Of a stretch of 64,000 nucleotides of DNA, positions 10,834 through 22,133 are shown piece by piece. Source of the DNA: Ceratothoa steindachneri (Eukaryota; Arthropoda; Malacostraca; Isopoda; Cymothoidae); the NCBI GenBank assembly GCA_963969495.1, contig OZ018331.1:153310684-153374683 (forward strand), written 5' to 3'. Below the pieces are notes generated by a model, which saw only the letters and a list, made by a program, of their open reading frames with translations, did no database searches and was not told the DNA's origin. The number at the start of each line of letters is the position of its first letter. Within the stretch, counting starts at the first letter, position 1. The translations under genes were made by a program, and so were the position numbers.

Positions 10834-11851
10834 TATATACAAGAATATGGAACCATTAACAGATGATTAATGGAGTTCATGTGGCGAGATAAATGATATT
10901 CTCGAACATATCACCGTTTCTCAGTTTATAGTTTCGTTTACAAAGTAAGTAATTTTCCTTTTTTGTAACTTTTTTTTTTAATCAAGCTTGTTATGATGAT
11001 TTAATTTACATTTAAATTCAAATATGCATACATTTCTATAGATTAATAAATCTAAAAAAAAACATAAATCAAAGTAATCTGAATTATTTTTTTATATCTA
11101 TTATTTAATTGATACTAACCAGACTACATAATGGCATATAATATAGACAATTTAGTAGATAGACTACATAATTACACATTTTCAACTAACAATTAATATT
11201 TATTGAGTGTACAATATCAACTTTCTCTACATTCTACAAGTCTTCCTTACAACGATCTCGTCGTTTCTTTGATTATTCTAAGAATCAAATTGGTCTATAA
11301 AAGCTAGATATGATTTACTGCTTGTCATCTTATGAATGAAATAGACACAAAACAAACAACAAGAGTATTAGAAGTAACTCTGAATGGATTGACGATAATA
11401 ATTTCATTCATATTTACTAAGTTTTTAAGAATATAAACATTGTTCTGGAACCCTAGAAATAGAATGTGTCTACAAACTCAGCTACTCTATGCGACCAAGG
11501 TCAATGGCTGCTGTTTAGGTTAATCATATAAGCTGTTAGCAGTATTAAAAGCAGACATAGATGAATATCTTTCCCAAAACATCCATGAAAAACTCGTTTC
11601 GTAGTTTTATTTCGATATAATAGTTATTATATATCTATTGCATTCATTTTATTAAGAATATACTAGTATGTTCCTAGACTTATCTATATCAATAACAGAC
11701 TGAAACTGCATATATAACAAGGGAGACCGGCTCTATTAATGGAGATCTAAACTGTAACTGTAGTGAAAATATGCCTTGTTGTATAGAATTGGAGCATTCG
11801 TCAAGGCAAGTAGTACTCTTGTCCTGATTTTGGTTAATACAATAAATATTT
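10834..11851. other. AT-rich spacer
   Basis: Very AT-rich, with no open frame worth reporting. It lies between mariner M2 and the first gene of the virus-like block, and it might include a worn terminal region of that block. No terminal inverted repeat could be paired by eye. Confidence 0.4.
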
Positions 11852-12135
11852 TTACTTCTTATTTATCCATTTTCGCTTTTTTATTACACCAATTTTTCCG
11901 GATTTCCTCTCATTATCATTCACAGATTTGAACTTTCTTCTAATATATCGTCTAGTATCTTTAGTAATATTATTTTTCGTCCCTCACAGCTGATCTTTCA
12001 AAGCTTGCTTCGCAGTATTTGTATGCATAATATCCTGAACGGTGTCGAAACCGGCGGAAATAGCCTTCTTTCCTACATAGCGAGCACCATTCTTTAGATA
12101 TTGTGCCGCATTTCGGAATAGGGATCTAAGACCCT
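11852..12135 (-). pseudogene. Adintovirus/Polinton-like small virion protein
   Basis: Read leftwards, the frame gives KGLRSLFRNAAQYLKNGAR, then GKKAISAGFDTVQDIM. One in-frame stop follows, then basic codons ending near 11852. The pattern (LFR, a stretch ending in G-A-R, GK-A, a glycine, D-V/I, then a basic tail) is that of a small structural protein found beside capsid genes in adintoviruses and Polintons. Its exact role is not settled. The upstream neighbour on the same strand ends at 12169, the usual order for these two genes. The stop and missing start make it a pseudogene. Confidence 0.6.
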
Positions 12136-12168
12136 TTAAACACACGTGGTCTACTCAACATTTTTTAA

Positions 12169-12402
12169 TTATATTTGATGTATGCTCTTAATGTGTAGTT
12201 TTATAATCAAATGACCAAGGAAAAATGGAGATTTTTCATCTTCAACCCTTCTTATATAGATATAAATTGATCTAAACTTCTCAGTGCTTAGATTCAGATA
12301 GTGTAGATTATCAAAAGTTATACTGAATGAATCATCATGGAAAGGAAGGTAAATAATTCTCAGTAGCCTTGACTGCGTCCCACCTAACTGATAATCTACA
12401 AA
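12169..12402 (-). pseudogene. C-terminal fragment of an adintovirus/Polinton-like structural gene
   Basis: An open stretch on minus reads VDYQLGGTQ near its start, then DNLHYLNLS, then RSIYIYIRR, and ends with a GHLIIKLHIK segment and a stop at 12169. In Polinton and adintovirus genomes a protein with the same pattern, ending in a short beta-strand-like segment with a V/I-x-L-H-F/I motif, precedes the small virion protein. I can recall this pattern but not a settled function. Upstream sequence is interrupted by the GC-rich segment at 12.6-13.45 kb. Confidence 0.5.
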
Positions 12403-12599
12403 GTTAGAGTAAATCTAACATGATCTCGGATAAAATATAAGAGCAGGAAAAAATTTATATTAAGCGCTATACAATGATTTAATTTGGGATATCATCTCTA
12501 AGAGATCTTTTCATTAAACAGGAAAATTCCTCCGACAGATGAAATAATAAATTTTCTTTCCTTTTCACATTGAGCAATAAACGTGAAGTGAGCATTAAC

Positions 12600-13450
12600 A
12601 AATTGCCAGAGAGAGAAAGTTCCCCCCCCCCCTCCCCTCCTAGAACCCAACGTCTTTCTGTGGCGCCTGAAAAGATGAACCTGCACGGCCAGCCAGCCCC
12701 GAGTGAGCATCGAGACTTTGCGCGGTCGGCTAACTCGGGTTAGGTTCTCTTTATCTTCCCGTCTCACCGTCTGACCGACGCCAGATCCACGGCGCCAAGG
12801 ACCTTTGAGCAAAGCTGTGAGGCCGCCGCGAGTCCCCTTCCCCCCCTGGCGCGCCAAGTCTAATGAGATCCCCGTTCCCTTTTGAGGGCCTGCGGTGACC
12901 TGCTCCTGGTGAGGCAGTATAAATACTCAGAGAAAAGCTTTGAGAAACCAGTACCATACAGCCCAGTCTTGGTTAGCACCCACGCACACTCTCGTACACC
13001 TGCTTCGCCTCCCAACGGCTCCCAGCTTCGAACGCGACGCGTCATCTTTACCCGGCCTTGCTCGTATCTAAGGCCAGAGTTCCGGCCGACAGACGATAGA
13101 CACTCGGTTATCGACTTCGTTCAATGACTGGAGTACTCCGTCGCTCATTTCTCAGCGAGGTTAAAGAAGAAGGAATCTTGCAAGTTCAACTTTGCAGCGC
13201 CCCGTTTACTCGCCGTATTCAAGCCTCCTGTCATTTAAGCTTTACGTGAGTCTCCCCGGTAATTGCACTCTCCCATTTTCTCCGGAAGCAATCTCCGTGC
13301 ATCCCCTCTCGGACTCTCGTACCCGTCGAGTCATCCCCCCCCCCCCCCACCCGGTTTGGTACCCCGGGTCTCATTTTATTTATTAGCAGATATTTACTTG
13401 TGCTATTCAATAAAAGACATCTTATGTTAAAATCCAATTTATTTTACATC
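12600..13450. other. GC-rich insert with promoter-like and poly(A)-like signals
   Basis: Much richer in G+C than its surroundings, with poly-C tracts at about 12624 and 13327. On plus it has a TATA-like CAGTATAAATACTC at about 12916 and AATAAA at about 13409, spaced as in an LTR. It separates two parts of the virus-like block. A solo LTR is possible, but I could not define TG/CA ends or a target duplication. Confidence 0.4.
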
Positions 13451-13765
13451 TAGGTTGAAATGAATATCAGAAGGGTTTTATTTCAGGATCTAGAATTTGA
13501 ATAAACAAATTTGCTAAGGAATCGTGCTCTAATAAAAAAAAAAAAATTATCTGGTGTGAACTTTCTTCTTTCAAGACTTGATAACGCACACGGGTGACAC
13601 TCCATCCTCTGGACTTCCATGGTGAGACTAATTGATAGATAGATAGATAGATATTCTATTAAAAATTTTTATATGTAATGGTGACGTAGTCAGAAAGATC
13701 CCTGAGGACAAATTCCTTCCTAGGTTCGATTTTGTTCCCTCTCATGTTGAGAAAAACAATGAAAC

Positions 13766-14317
13766 TCAAAAAAGGACACAATATTTTATATACTCAGCTT
13801 TTGTGATGGTAGGGTGAAGTTTTCGACATTCATCGAAGCCATCGTTGAAAGCATCAACCGCATTCTGCAAACGCTTCATCTGACGAAAACTTTGATAACA
13901 CTCGTCTTCAAATTTTAGAAAAATATTGATTTCATACTTATTGTACAGCGCGTCTTTAAATTGCGTAGGAATGAACTCTTCAGCACTTTTCCAGTACATA
14001 TCGAAATGTATACATCTATAGTTGGAAACAGACTTAGGATTTGCCCTCACTACACACTTTAGTTTTTTTGCACCGTATTCTTTAACCAGTCGATCTACAT
14101 AGGGGAAACTTTCCTGTTTTAACTTGTGCATTGCCCCAAACACAAGCCAAAACTCATCCTCACTAAGGAATACTTTATCGTTATAGCGAGATCTTCCGTA
14201 TGTATTTTCAAAGATCACTCTAACATAACCGGATTTGGTTCTAGTAATCTTCAAAAGGCTAAATATATTAATTTTATATTCTTGTTGTATAATTTGCGTC
14301 ACCTGAAATCGAGACAT
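13766..14317 (-). CDS. Open 183-codon ORF in the virus-like block, function unknown
   Basis: An intact frame starting MSRFQVTQIIQQ. It is lysine- and aromatic-rich with no signal peptide or membrane segment. A GYVRVIFENT, DKVFLSEDEFWLV arrangement near residues 30-60 loosely recalls PC4-like single-strand DNA-binding proteins, but this is weak. Near residues 122-138 it has ALYNKYEINIFLKFEDE, which resembles a segment of the nearby polymerase relic (ALYNEYEVNTFLKIEGE at about 19.01 kb) in both protein and DNA. Position and orientation match the ATPase and small basic gene, so it probably belongs to the same element. It may be real coding sequence that has survived by chance. Confidence 0.45.
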   Translation of the reverse strand: MSRFQVTQIIQQEYKINIFSLLKITRTKSGYVRVIFENTYGRSRYNDKVFLSEDEFWLVFGAMHKLKQESFPYVDRLVKEYGAKKLKCVVRANPKSVSNYRCIHFDMYWKSAEEFIPTQFKDALYNKYEINIFLKFEDECYQSFRQMKRLQNAVDAFNDGFDECRKLHPTITKAEYIKYCVLF

Positions 14318-14329
14318 ATCTTCTTACGC

Positions 14330-14860
14330 GCGAGTAATCGAGTGAATCTGGACAAGCAGTGAGACAAAGTCCAATAGGATAGGGCTTCTTTGACGCAGTT
14401 TTAATTTTCATGTATTGTCTCGTATTAGCATATCAGTGGAGTTGCCACTTAACTCTTTACAAATATTTTATTGGTCCGTCTATTTGCAATTTGTCATCGG
14501 TGAAATTTATTAATAATTCAACCATCATTACCTCAACTGAATCCCTGTGTATTTTAAAGTGTCTGATCAATTAATCTACCTCTTTCACCAACCCTAGGTT
14601 CTAGTACTTTATTTGTATAACCTTTTATTTGATCCTTGTCACTCCCATTAACTTTAATGATAGATGTGTTAACAACCTTATCGTACCGTTCCAAATAGTG
14701 TTCTAACGTATTCTGGTAAAGTATAATACTTCAATCTGGTGGGATGTGTGAATTAATTAGTATAGTAGTCAACTCTCTCGAGAGAGATAAAAGTCTTTCT
14801 TGTGATGGAATTAAGTTTGAGGGTACTTATCTCTCTTTTTCGGGATAAACAATATTTTTT
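14330..14860 (-). other. Degenerate coding-like stretch in the virus-like block
   Basis: Short open pieces on minus (for example LERYDKVVNTSIIKVNGSD) suggest a decayed gene between the 183-codon ORF and the small basic protein. I could not recognise protease, capsid or penton motifs. Confidence 0.3.
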
Positions 14861-15100
14861 TCATTTTAGAAGTTTGGAGAGGATAGGTATTAGAACAGAG
14901 AATAAGATTGGTAGAAACGATCCTCCACGCTGATTTATTAGTTTTTTCTTTAGACGTATATGATGCGGCTTCCGAGCTAAGATACGTATCAACCGCTCAA
15001 ATCGTGATATCTTTTGTTTCTGCGATGTTGTCATCGTAACATTGCCTATTATTAAATTAAGACAAAATTCACATACACATTTGACAAAATCACTATCCAT
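14861..15100 (-). CDS. Small basic protein of adintovirus/Polinton type
   Basis: A 79-codon frame. After a cysteine-containing start (KCVCEFCLNLIIGNV) it reads SQKQKISRFERLIRILARK, then a basic stretch and QRGGSFLPILFSVL, ending in a hydrophobic tail. The same layout (a Cys-containing N-terminus, LNxLxGN, a basic centre, Q-x-GGF and a hydrophobic C-terminus) is seen in a small conserved protein of adintoviruses and Polintons. Its role is not known to me. It lies just downstream of the ATPase on the same strand. The frame is intact from Met to stop. Confidence 0.55.
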   Translation of the reverse strand: MDSDFVKCVCEFCLNLIIGNVTMTTSQKQKISRFERLIRILARKPHHIRLKKKLINQRGGSFLPILFSVLIPILSKLLK

Positions 15101-15189
15101 GCCTTCTATGATTGATTTTTTTCAGCTTTTTAGAGAGAGTAAAGAACGTATGAAATAGATACGTGTATCCTTCCATTCTATGCCTCATT

Positions 15190-15306
15190 CTAAAAGATAT
15201 ACGCTTTCAATTTAGTTTGGAAATATTCCTGCACGTAAGGTAAACCGTACACTGTTTCTCGGACTGAAGTCGCAGAGCAAATAACCATAGGGTTTTGAGA
15301 CTGCTT

Positions 15307-15389
<83 letters not shown>

Positions 15390-15983
15390 TATTCACGAAG
15401 CTGTTCCGTTCCTCAGGCATTATTTGTCCAGCGATTATATTTATATGGGAGGTGTCTCTCCTCTGGTTAAATAAGACTAGATTGTGACAATTTAAGGTAA
15501 TATCGCTCATATTAGAATTCTTATAAAATAGATTTGGGGTCACTGGGCATATGGAGATATTGTTATGGTGGAAGGCCACTGTGGATATTTCTGATATATT
15601 TGCATCTATTTTCTGCATTAGGTAATCTAAAATAAGGAGTGAATGACTTCTTCCATCCAAAGATGGCATATGGGATGTAAACCTCGCTGGGCCTATTAAA
15701 TCATGCAAGTTGGGTGCCACAGGCCTACCTATTTTACAAAATGAGCACCACAAACACATCGTGAACACCTTCGTAAAACATTACTTCATTTTTAAATTCT
15801 TCATAGTCTTTCTGTCAAAACAGTGTAACACCAGATGATTCTATCAACGCGTTGATTAAATATCTTATCTCTATTACGCCGTTTACGAAAGAGGAAGTGC
15901 GTTTTTCCTCTAGACGTCGGCCCAATGATGGATGAATTACATGGAAAGACAAATTTAATTTCTTTCATACTTCCTTCACTCAT
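15190..15983 (-). pseudogene. FtsK/HerA-type genome-packaging ATPase, virus-like block (broken)
   Basis: The first part (15983-15801) carries a Walker A loop GPTSRGKTHF followed by IIWCY. A stop and a frame change follow. The second part (15768-15190) carries a Walker B-like SLLILDYLM, then FHHNNISI, NLFYKN and LVLFNQRRDTSHINIIAGQ, the order expected of the packaging ATPase of adintoviruses, Polintons and related viruses. The second acidic residue of Walker B is Tyr here. A (TA)n array sits inside the 3' part and stays in frame as an Ile-Tyr tract. The role by family is pumping genomic DNA into capsids. This copy is not functional. Confidence 0.75.
15309..15386. repeat. (TA)n array inside the ATPase relic
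   Basis: Uninterrupted TA repeat of about 78 bp between coding parts of the ATPase pseudogene. It translates as alternating Ile and Tyr. Confidence 0.95.
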
Positions 15984-16074
15984 GCTTTCCTTTTGTATAA
16001 TGAATGAGGCAACTTCTTACAGATAACAATATACATTATCTTTTCTCTCTTTTTTTAGATCATCGAGAAACAGA

Positions 16075-19000
16075 ATGGTGTTTAGGCCTGTAAAACGAAA
16101 GCGGATCTACCGAAACAAGCCAACCTCTTCCTCTTTATCCAACTCCCGCATCAAGTGAAGGTGTCTTCGGTGAAATTTTACACACAGTTAATTCTGCTCT
16201 AACTGGTGTGCCTAATGAAGACGATGATGATAAAGATTTTCATCGACAAAGAAGACCCGACGTTCTGAACATTACCTACGATATCATTACACTGACTCCG
16301 ACGATGAAGATGTAAAACTCGCAATAGAATGTAAACGTTCAAGCATAGAAGATAGGTCATGTAGGAACACAGGATTCTTTTTTCGGATGGAGAAGTAAAT
16401 AAACAGGATAGAACTTCGTACCATCATACGTAAGAACATCCTTTACATCAAAGAGAAAATCATTCTCGTGTAAAGTTTATACCCTTAAGAGAAAACAGGC
16501 ATGGAAACTTTCTCAAAATTTTATACCGTACATTTGTGGAAAAACCAGAAGAAGATGGTCTTCGCATAGTAGTGCATGAGCTTTAAAGGCATAGATTGAA
16601 TCTGCAATGGTTTCAAGAGGGTAGTTATTGTGTAAATATAAGTTTTTTGTTCAACTGCTTGAATCGACACTATTCGATAATATCATCGAACGATCCGAGA
16701 CAGTTTTCCAGTCTGCAGACACAATAGAGTTTAGAACCTTCAATCTCATAGTTCGTATATATAGGATTCCTCCAGGTCAGGCGTCCAGAGAGACTCCGAA
16801 GGGGGTTGAGATTACCTCGGCTCCAGGGAGAAGTAATCACGAAATCAAGATTCGTCTGCGGACGGCAGGAAGTCTTAATCAATGTAGTGAGACGAGAGAA
16901 ACCCAAGACAATCTTCCTGGGTATAAACGGGTTTCCGTAATCTTCCTCTGATCGGGGCGGATTACACGAATACGAGCTGCTGACGAGATCACAAGGGCGA
17001 GATGAGCACTTCACGGGAGACAGATACTAAGGTATGGACGGCAAGAAGCTCGAGTTCTCTCTATATTCTAAGGATTTACAGACATCACCTTAAATAGGAG
17101 CCACAGCCATGGTTGGGAGAGGGCTTCGCGCACCATGGCCTTCAAAGGGGATATCGGAGGCGACTTATGCAAACATGAGCCTTGATAATCTTGGGCATCG
17201 ACGAGGCGAAGGGAATTAAGCGAGATTCCCAAGGGATATCAGACGCAGCTTAAGCAAACATGAACCTTGATAATCTTGGGCATCGACGAGGCGAAAGGGA
17301 AATGAGAGCGATTCCCTTCTATCCCAATAGGGAAAAGATTCACGAGATAGCGTTATCAAACTGGTGGGAAGACGGTGATAAAGCACCCCAAGTTAAACAG
17401 CTGCTTTAGTTTGTCTCGACCTAAGAAATTCTGTGTGAAAACAGCGTATTGAGTTTCATGCTTCCCCAGATGGGAATCCTCGAAATGGAAAAAAGGTTAT
17501 TTTCCTTACAATTTTCTTTGCGAGGAAACTTTTAACTATATCGGTCCGATTCCTGAAAAAAAAGTATTTTAACTATGAGAAAATGAGTAATCAGGAAAAA
17601 GTATACTTCGACAGTAATTTTTACGCGAATATCCAGGAAGAAGAATACAATATTCGTACAGAGTGTATTAAGTATTGCCTTCAAGATGTTTCTATCCTTC
17701 GATTGTGTTTTGAGAAGTTTAGGTGTTCCTTCATCAGAATATTTAACATTGATCCAATGCAGTCTTGCATCATATTAGCCTCATTGTGTCATAAGGTGTA
17801 TAACGATGTCTTCATACAAGAAAATTCGATCGCAATTATGGACAGAAAGAAATCAAAAGCTTTTGCTTATAAGGCTAAACGTTGGCTTATGTTTGAAGAA
17901 CATGTTAGAGGCATCCCGATTTTCCATGCAAGAAACGGTGGTGAACGAATCCTTTCTTCTGCTGAGAGGGTATTTTTCCCTGGCGGGTTTACACCAGCAG
18001 GAGGAGGAACCGTGTTTCTCTTGCATGGGTGTTATTGGCATCGGTCTCAGAAATAGGACTGTAGTCTGAAACAAGATGTTTCCATTGATCGACGTGGTTC
18101 GTTGGACCGCTACTACCACACAATAGAGAGAGATCGAATTCTTGGTTGAAAATACAAAATTATCATTCTCTGGGAGTGTGAATTTGAAACCATGATGCAA
18201 ACCATTCCAAGGCGACGTGAGAGAGTTAATAGAATCTCCGCCGATGTAGTGAATGATGTACTGAATGTGGAGACTGCACTTTTTGGCAACAGATATGCTT
18301 CATTTATATTATACTACCCACCAACCGAAGATGTGAAAATCCATTACGTCGATTTTTGTTTCTTATTTTCGTACTGCATGAAAATCAATCCATATCTCAT
18401 AGGATCACCTCGACGTTGCGTATATGTGCGAGAAGTTCCGTCTATTCAAGAATTCATCGACTGTGTGAATAAGAATATTTTGGTATCGTGAAAGTTGATG
18501 TTCTTCATTCTAATAATCTGTATAGTCCAGTTCTCCCCCAATCCATAGGTGATAAACTTACTTTCACACCCTGTACAACATGTGCCCAGCATAACTAACG
18601 CGAGTGTGATCATTTTGAAAAGCAACGTACGATTTGCGGAATGTACACAACTTCCTAACTGAAACTTGCACTGGAAAAGATGTATAAGAACAGGAAAATT
18701 TACGAGTTTTGGGATTTGAAAAGAAGAATAAGTTGTTCGCAGAGTAAATAAAAACATTTCTGGAAGAAAAAATAGAAGCTTCTAGATTCCAGCGAGGAGT
18801 GGATGGAGAGAAGGACAAAATGAAATATGTGAAGAAGGTGAATGAGGCTGAGTGGATATATATATAAATAGACAACAACAAAAGAAATCCTGGAAAGCGT
18901 TTTAGATCAAAGCTCTGTCTAAATAGGTAAGGATTTCTTACTGAGATTAGTTTTATCCATTGATCCTATTTAGTTGATATATTACATTCAAAATGTGATT

Positions 19001-19803
19001 TTATAGGTATTAATGCATTGTACAACGAATATGAAGTCAATACTTTTCTAAAAATTGAAGGCGAGAATAACAATAATACAAAAAAAAAAACCCAGCCCAC
19101 CAATCATGATCATATTTTCTTCTTTTACATTCTCTGGGAAAAGTTCGCCCAGAGGATTCGCGATTTGAAAACGGTCATCTGTGTTTCGGACCATGATGTT
19201 ATAGAGCTAATCAAAAACGACGATTATACTATGAACTTCTTGTATGCAGTTGGGAATGCGTACATAGCGAAAGTGGAGAATGTTGAACATGTAGAAGTTG
19301 ACTCCCACGTAACTAATCTTCCAATTGTAGTATTCACAACCGCCTATCCTCAAATCAAGCTTTACGGCCTCTTAGACTCATTGGGTCAACGGCTGAGGAA
19401 CTGGGACATAGACAGTGTCATCTTCATTGCTAGGAAAGATAACCCACAACCTCGACTTAAAGAATTCCTAGGTGATCTCAACGATAAGATCAAAGATGTG
19501 TACGGTGCCGATGCCTATGAAGATTCATTCTGCTATTCGGGTCCCAAATCCTATTTGGTACGCATCCAAACGACTAGTGGGAGAAGTACATATATATTTC
19601 GTGTTAAAGGATCAACCATTAATTCTCAAACGAAGGGTATAATCACCTACGATACTATGAAACGCCTAGTTGGAGCTGATGAGGTTGGAGAAAAAGCTGA
19701 TAATCATATCCCTGTACCATTTATGGGTTTCAGAGCTAAGGAACACGGTAGAGTGAAACAGGTGAGAGGAGAAAAGGTTTTCAAAAAGACATTTCATAAA
19801 TGA
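16075..19803 (+). pseudogene. Protein-primed type B DNA polymerase relic, adintovirus/Polinton type
   Basis: Recognisable pieces in order on plus: a basic start (MVFRPVKRKRIYRNKP, 16075); a pre-exonuclease region (DNIIERSETVFQSAD, 16.68 kb); the GYFPYNF and NYIGPIPE region (17.49-17.55 kb); EYNIRTECIKYCLQDVSIL (17.65 kb); a HARNGGE and HGCYWH region (17.93-18.05 kb); motif A as VDFCFLFSY (18.35 kb; the usual Ser-Leu-Tyr-Pro is altered); a TPCTTCAQ region (18.57 kb); and the palm end from 19.01 kb with YSGPKSYLV, VKGSTIN and TYDTMKRLV. The conserved Asp-Thr-Asp triad is not evident. There are several stops and frameshifts, including one at an A8 run (about 17,553), and the exonuclease region is disrupted. 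By family it copies a linear genome from a protein primer. Confidence 0.8.
17150..17320. repeat. 85-bp direct duplication inside the polymerase relic
   Basis: The segment starting GATATCGGAGGCGACTTATG is followed about 85 bp later by GATATCAGACGCAGCTTAAG. Both contain CCTTGATAATCTTGGGCATC and a GACGAGGCGAA stretch. It occupies the place where the exonuclease part of the polymerase would be expected. Confidence 0.85.
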
Positions 19804-20389
19804 ATATAACTCCCAAGGACTTATCGAACAATAATTTCGGTTTCAAAGGTAGCTTACATACCATTCAAAATAGTTGCTATACACTGATTTCTTGTTCACT
19901 ATTATGACCTCTTTATGTATATATATTTTTTTATAATTTATAATATTCTCTGATTAATATGAAGAAAATTTAGATGAAATGATATGAGTTATACTACCAA
20001 AGTTTTAATTTGTCTACAAAATAACTCATCACATTCTCTTGATTTTGTGAGGAGAATTCTTTCATCCTTGCCTCTTCAATCTTGGTGGTGGGAATACCAT
20101 GTGAGAAAGCGAATTTACAGGGGTTTTGTGTCAAATATAGCGATATTCACTACTTTCTCACAACCACCACCACCACCACACGTTCCATTAAAAAGGTCAT
20201 GTGTTTTTGTATGGTCGTGTATGTATGTTTTTGTGTGGAAGTGTATGTTTATATGTGTGTGTGAGTGTAGACTCGGGGTGCGATCTTCAATACTACTTTT
20301 GTTAAGATTGCAGCTTCTAGCAACGTCTTACATATGTGCCCGTTTGAGCGTAAGCGCATGTTCGTCGAGGAGGCAGGATAGCGTGAATT
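19804..20389. other. No gene recognised
   Basis: Sequence after the polymerase stop, with a (CCA)n tract near 20165. Open frames here show no known motif. Confidence 0.45.
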
Positions 20390-21020
20390 GGTTTCCTCCA
20401 GTAATCATTGTCAGACTTTTTTACCAGGTGAACCGGATCTGCTTGGTCTAATCTTATCTGATTTTAATAACATCTGAATGTTGTTCTTTACAACCTCCAA
20501 AAGCATTGGGGATAAACGTCCTGGACGTTCTGCAACGGTCAATCCATGCGTCAGAACATGGTGTAAATATGAAAAGAGACTATTAGGCCTTCCTTTGCTG
20601 TTATCGTATCCGTCATGGTCTTTATTACGTTCACTGTAGTTAAGAAGTAGTTAAGCTATTGTAGCGTTAGCTGAAATTGCAAAAGAGAGCGATGGAGAAA
20701 TCAAACTTATTTTATGGCATTAACTGCTAGATTGATGGTGTCATCTACTGATCGTGAATGTTCAAGATCAACTAAAAGATCATAATTTGTTTAAAAATCA
20801 GCACCTAGGATCGCACACTTCCCATCATAAATAAAAATGTCACAGGTAGAAGTTCGCCTAAATCCCAAGGTCAAAATAAGTCTACGCTCACCAATCTTAC
20901 AAATAGGGATTCCGGTTGCAGTTTAAAGGGGAATATTGGCCTCTTCTTGTTGAAGGTCGTCATATATAACAGGAATGATTGATATGACAGATCATGTGTC
21001 AACTAGGAGCCCTCTCCTGG
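20390..21020 (-). pseudogene. pol: Ty3/gypsy pol relic: protease and start of RT
   Basis: On minus, near 21,010, the frame reads RGLLVDT, a stop, then SVIS, at the place of the retropepsin Asp-Thr-Gly-Ala motif. Then come TATGIPICKIGERR and ILGADF with LLVDLEHSRSVDD (about 20.73-20.82 kb), the usual second half of a gypsy protease. After a gap, HHVLTHGLTVAERPGRLSP and KSDKIRPSRS (about 20.45-20.57 kb) match the RT start of Ty3/gypsy elements. The stop in the active site and several frameshifts show it is dead. No gag, RNase H, integrase or LTR was recognised nearby. Confidence 0.65.
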
Positions 21021-22120
21021 TAATGAGCTTGGTTATATTCAAGCACGGAATTAGGAAACAGAGATGCGATGTGCTTCATTTCTGTTTTCCCTTAGAGGTT
21101 TCCCAATGTATTAATCTTTTTGTAAGCAGTTGCACAACTGTTTCTGGCTACCACCTTTTCGATAGTACCATCAAGTTTAATCCTGGAGTGTGTGAGATTT
21201 GTGTGATCAGGTAGAAGAGTTGCCCTAACGAAATGCGCAGCGTCTGCTGGAATAATTTTTCGACTTCTCAAATTGTGGCCAGTATTCGCGACAGAGTTGC
21301 AAGCTCTTCTTCTTTGATGAGGGCCAATGCTACATCTATCTGTTCATAGAACTCTTGTGAAGAATCATTTGTAATCGAAGTCACCTTTGTATTCGAACTG
21401 CGATACAGAGCTCGTGAAACAGCAGTAGAGAGTTAATCAAGGGGAGTTTCTGGAGCTAAGATTCAAGGCGCTTCTTGAATGTGAGAGGGTAGAGTCTGAA
21501 CGAAAGAGGAAGATGGGCTCATTCTGTGGAATGAGCTATGAATTCCATTTTTTGCGCCGTGGATGGGGTAAATCTTTCTAAAATGGCGAATTTTAGGTTT
21601 GGTAGCTCAAGTTAGGGGAATTACTTAAGAGCAATGAAATCCCGTCTATTACTAAGTGCGGGATTGCTCTAACCAGTGATTTGAGTTTATAGGTGAACCA
21701 CGAATTTCGAGAGATTGTTTGAAATTCGGACAAAGAAAGACTATATTATCTTGTGCTTACCGTGGCAGGCGTATTTTGTTCGGCCATGATTATGGCAATT
21801 TTCGGCGCGTCGATTATTACAAAAGAGAATTTTTCTGTGTGATGAAAGTCGATCGTCACTCCGAGATCACCACTTTGTACTTGGGGGGGAAGATTACTAC
21901 TTTCGTTAATTAGGTGTTTGTGGTAATAATTCTTAATTTATCGCTTACTATGACTCAAGTCAATTATTTTCCTTCCTATTTTATATAAATTCCCTCGTTG
22001 TGGTTTTTTTCTCTCCGTATTTCCAATGTAATCAATTCGTCTCAAATTTAATATTCATGTTTCACAATTTTACTGCGTGTGTTAACTTTTTATGAATATA
22101 TTTAAATCTGTATTTTGAAT
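21021..22120. other. No gene recognised
   Basis: Possibly includes worn gag sequence upstream of the gypsy protease on minus, but I see no zinc knuckle or capsid motif. The remainder is AT-rich. Confidence 0.35.
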
Positions 22121-22133
22121 TTTTTCTTCAGCA

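Noticed and set aside
12882..13127. An 81-codon plus frame within the GC-rich insert, spanning a TATA-like site.
   Set aside because: The frame includes the putative promoter and lacks any motif; probably chance openness at high G+C.
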